10,227 nucleotides of DNA from Larix sibirica (Eukaryota; Streptophyta; Pinopsida; Pinales; Pinaceae). The translations under genes were made by a program, and so were the position numbers. Below are positions 9,801 through 10,227 of this stretch, in pieces (position 1 is the first letter of the stretch; each line of letters begins with the position of its first letter). The stretch is taken from the NCBI GenBank assembly GCA_004151065.3, contig NWUY0303876091.1, positions 1 through 10,227 on the forward strand. Reading direction: 5' to 3'. The notes beneath the pieces are model-generated. The model did no database searches, was not told where the DNA came from, and saw only the letters and a list, made by a program, of their open reading frames with translations.

Positions 9801-10227
9801 GTAATTAATGCATTAAATTTATGTAGTATATATTTCATTTCTACTGGTCATAGTAATAGGAACTGATTGTGAATTATTGTTAGCTGAATCTTTTGTGATG
9901 CATCTGAAGGGAGCAAGCTTGTATCATATTTGGAGCCTGTTTATATAAGATTCTTTAAATTGCACTGATTAATAGCTGGTCATTATTTGTTTGTAATATT
10001 TCTAGATAGTGGAGTTCATTGCAGTCCTGTTGAGGACAGGAAGTGAAGTAGCTCAACACGAATTGGTCCAGTTGGGTGCTATTCAAAAGATTATACAACT
10101 CTTTTTTGAGTATGTCATATCTATACTTGCTAATTTCCAAATGACTGTTAAACAATTGTTGAAGACATTTGTAATTGTACATATATTTGATACTTGTTTG
10201 TAATGGTCTATGCAGTTATCCATTTAA
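3830..10227 (+). CDS. SAPS-domain protein (SIT4-associated / PP6 regulatory subunit family), middle part, partial at both ends
   Basis: Joining 3830-3889, 4203-4313, 4625-4719, 4810-5012, 9612-9709, 10006-10109 and 10216-10227 gives one open frame of 227 full codons with no stop. Every junction uses GT..AG and keeps phase. The product matches the conserved SAPS domain: KLVDLIGITSI, ILIRLVGADDHMYT, LEMIVDKLSSP, PEVHTNAAETLC, ALEDSESKSTLVHSLSVCIS, LPTTYGELRPPLGKHRLK, IVEFIAVLLRTGSE and FFDYPFN occur in family order. Known family role: SAPS proteins bind Sit4/PP6-type Ser/Thr phosphatase catalytic subunits as helical-repeat regulatory subunits. Plants have several paralogues, so no symbol is given. 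The N-terminal part of the domain and the long C-terminal region are outside the window. Inference: the gene is probably functional, since all seen exons are intact despite heavy transposon load in the introns. No promoter or start codon is visible. Confidence 0.95.
4203..4313 (+). CDS. SAPS gene exon, 37 codons
   Basis: The acceptor is TATATACAG ending at 4202 and the donor is a strong GTAAGTA at 4314. The exon is phase 0 at both ends. It encodes ILIRLVGADDHMYTDDAMQW and then LADTDLLEMIVDKLSSP, the most family-specific stretch in this window. The preceding intron, 3890-4202, is 313 bases long. Confidence 0.95.
4625..4719 (+). CDS. SAPS gene exon, 31 codons plus two bases
   Basis: The acceptor is GCAAAGCAG ending at 4624. 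The exon begins NSPEVHTNAAETLCTITRLA and ends KLSSP plus AG. It leaves two bases that complete a Ser codon with the C at 4810. The donor at 4720 is GTTTGG, weaker than its neighbours. The next intron, 4720-4809, is only 90 bases. Confidence 0.94.
4810..5012 (+). CDS. SAPS gene exon, 203 bases
   Basis: The acceptor is ATGTGTAG ending at 4809 and the donor is GTAAGT at 5013. The exon encodes FVGRLFHHALEDSESKSTLV, then HSLSVCISVLDPKR, an alanine-rich variable segment, and PETVDGMLQTL. The final G joins GT at 9612 to make a Gly codon. An open frame starting with the ATG at 4754 reads from the preceding intron into this exon. That ATG is intronic and is not a real start. Confidence 0.95.
5100..5228 (-). 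mobile_element. tRNA-derived SINE-like element
   Basis: On the minus strand, TGGTTTAGTGTAGC (5210-5223) resembles a tRNA/Pol III A box. GGTTCAATTCC (5177-5187) fits the B box consensus GGTTCRANNCC. The spacing of 36 bases from A-box start to B-box start is in the usual tRNA-SINE range. The body continues leftwards with CCCACAAAAGCC, and an 8-bp stem (5112-5119 with 5141-5148) lies near the 3' end. No clear target-site duplication was found, so both ends are approximate. Plant SINEs often carry this arrangement. Chance similarity of the boxes is the alternative. Confidence 0.6.
5248..5327. repeat. Foldback: perfect 20-21 bp hairpin between 14-bp direct repeats
   Basis: TTCTACTTTACTTCTTCTAT (5263-5282) is the exact reverse complement of 5293-5312, with a 10-base loop. 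The flanking A at 5262 and T at 5313 extend the stem to 21 pairs. The hairpin is bracketed by ATTTATCTAAAGCA at 5248-5261 and 5314-5327. This looks like a tiny foldback insertion with a duplicated target, or a local template-switch product. It lies deep in the intron just downstream of the SINE-like element. Confidence 0.85.
5330..6597. other. Intron stretch with unclassified, probably repeat-derived sequence
   Basis: No exon of the SAPS gene is missing between residues encoded at 5012 and 9612, so this is pure intron. Two blocks, about 5720-5890 and 5990-6300, are richer in G+C than their surroundings and may be old transposon debris. I could not assign a family. A 16-bp perfect palindrome, GCTGCATTAATGCAGC, sits at 6245-6260, and a short GA repeat at about 6567-6578. 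A 78-codon open frame at 6305-6541 has no recognised similarity. Confidence 0.5.
6598..7299 (+). repeat. Copia 5' LTR
   Basis: It starts TGCC and ends TTTAACA, giving the usual TG..CA limits, with the primer-binding site next to it. It contains a 16-base doubling around GATGCTATTTCCAGTT (6724-6756) and a 30-bp tandem duplication at 7012-7071. It also carries extra sequence between about 6940 and 7130 that is poorly matched in the other LTR. Confidence 0.8.
7012..7071. repeat. 30-bp tandem duplication inside the 5' LTR
   Basis: TGACCATTATTATTTTA followed by (G/C)AGTGTAGTA occurs at 7012 and again at 7042. The two units differ at one or two bases. It is absent from the 3' LTR. Confidence 0.85.
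7300..7312 (+). other. Primer-binding site for initiator tRNA-Met (degenerate)
   Basis: AGGTATCAGAGCA lies immediately after the 5' LTR. The plant consensus complementary to the 3' end of initiator tRNA-Met is TGGTATCAGAGC, so only the first base differs. It marks the start of minus-strand DNA synthesis in the ancestral element. Confidence 0.85.
7588..8498 (+). pseudogene. Copia gag / pre-integrase remnant, frameshifted and deleted
   Basis: 7657-7788 encodes part of a copia Gag (UBN2-type) domain, with IASYLMKLVELRDNLGAVGG and YELVQIAPIGF, ending at a TAG. Further on, DFDQLWD is visible near 7815. A CCHC zinc knuckle appears near 8018-8070 as KCFM then HKHSHYASYCPERKKGKGK in a shifted frame, because one base of the second Cys codon is missing. 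8134-8355 encodes VEWGDDAKYHVKRL and DGQQVTIRDINPGFG, the stretch that normally follows the protease. A further shift then gives QGGLYMLLADLVGQIW, ending at TGA 8496-8498. The aspartic protease DSG motif between knuckle and GDDAKY is absent, and so is everything from integrase on. No intact product is possible. Confidence 0.85.
8414..8633. repeat. Pair of identical 19-bp direct repeats before the 3' LTR
   Basis: GCAGATATGGCAGGATGCC occurs at 8414-8432 and 8615-8633. The second copy spans the start of the 3' LTR (TGCC from 8630). The first lies in the coding remnant. The about 200 bases between have no recognised content. A normal polypurine tract before the LTR is not evident. Confidence 0.85.
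8630..9571 (+). repeat. Copia 3' LTR, carrying a 284-bp extra segment
   Basis: It starts TGCCATCCTCAAGATA like the 5' LTR and ends near GATTTAAAC. It is longer than the 5' LTR because 8802-9085 is unmatched there. It keeps a plausible TATAAAAG box at 9367-9374, where the 5' copy has CATAAAGG. A small doubling of CAGTTTCCCTT is seen around 8748-8775. Confidence 0.8.
8802..9085. other. Insert specific to the 3' LTR, origin unknown
   Basis: The segment is bracketed by TTTCCAGTTT at 8792-8801 and 9086-9095, which could be a 10-bp target duplication. No terminal inverted repeats are seen. One frame is open through NVIRIGSFPSAQNIGKGNWQ and further to a stop at about 8981, without a recognised family. 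The 5' LTR has TTTCCAGTT doubled with only 8 bases between, so the flanking repeats may predate the insert. Confidence 0.6.
9572..9611 (+). promoter_or_regulatory. 3' splice-site region squeezed against the copia 3' LTR
   Basis: Only about 40 bases separate the LTR end from the AG at 9610-9611. They contain CTAAT (9581-9585), a fair plant branch-site match, then T-rich sequence (GTTGTTTTGTTGATTATTTAG). The acceptor signals of the 4.6-kb intron therefore appear to survive the insertion. Confidence 0.6.
9612..9709 (+). CDS. SAPS gene exon after the 4.6-kb intron
   Basis: The acceptor is GATTATTTAG ending at 9611 and the donor is GTTAGA at 9710. After the split Gly codon it reads DLLKLLDVSSDENILPTTYG and then ELRPPLGKHRLK, a hallmark block of SAPS proteins. 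It ends in phase 0. A CTAAT branch-site-like motif sits at 9581-9585, and the intron's 3' LTR ends about 40 bases upstream of the acceptor. Confidence 0.95.
10006..10109 (+). CDS. SAPS gene exon, 34 codons plus two bases
   Basis: The acceptor is ATATTTCTAG ending at 10005 and the donor is GTATGT at 10110. The exon encodes IVEFIAVLLRTGSEVAQHEL and then VQLGAIQKIIQLFF plus GA. The preceding intron, 9710-10005, is 296 bases. Open reading continues past the donor to about 10203, but the GTATGT donor and the family alignment place the end here. Confidence 0.94.
10216..10227 (+). CDS. SAPS gene exon, first 12 bases only
   Basis: The acceptor is CTATGCAG ending at 10215. With the GA left over from the previous exon the reading is D-Y-P-F-(N), which fits the FFEYPYNN / FFDYPFNN motif that follows in SAPS proteins. 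The intron 10110-10215 is 106 bases. The exon is cut by the window edge. Confidence 0.85.
   Translation, partial: LSI

Noticed and set aside
10009-10203. 64-codon open frame starting at an ATG in the last full exon.
   Set aside because: It is the SAPS exon read through its donor at 10110 into the intron. The ATG at 10009 does not exist as a codon start in the supported frame (GTG).

Overview
This window is nuclear DNA of a flowering plant. It shows spliced, AT-rich introns with canonical GT..AG borders, a broadly conserved eukaryotic protein split over short exons, and plant-type LINE, SINE and Ty1/copia remnants. There is no prokaryotic gene organisation. I cannot name the species.

The only host gene I can support runs on the + strand from 3830 to the right edge. 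It is the middle part of a SAPS-domain protein, the SIT4-associated / PP6 regulatory subunit family. Seven exons are visible: 3830-3889, 4203-4313, 4625-4719, 4810-5012, 9612-9709, 10006-10109 and the first 12 bases of one at 10216. They join in one open frame of 227 complete codons. The N-terminal exons lie left of the window and the rest of the protein lies to the right.

Region by region: 1-3200 is a nest of retroelements on the minus strand. The 5'-truncated 3' part of a plant LINE (zf-RVT plus RNase H, roughly 1898-3165) is interrupted on its downstream side by a polyadenylated insertion. That insertion (132-1849) is flanked by a 15-bp target-site duplication and holds a 353-bp tandem duplication. 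If the upstream exons of the SAPS gene lie further left, all of this sits in a very large intron. 3205-3829 is plain intron. 3830-5012 holds four exons with short introns. 5013-9611 is one 4.6-kb intron. It contains a tRNA-derived SINE-like element on the minus strand (about 5100-5228), a perfect foldback flanked by 14-bp direct repeats (5248-5327), an unclassified stretch (5330-6597), and a decayed Ty1/copia element on the + strand (6598-9571). The copia element ends only 40 bases before the 3' splice site. 9612-10227 holds the last three visible exons.

Nothing here forms a novel multi-gene system. The points of interest are the layered retroelement insertions, the polyadenylated insert of unknown origin with its internal duplication, the small foldback, and the 284-bp segment specific to the 3' LTR.
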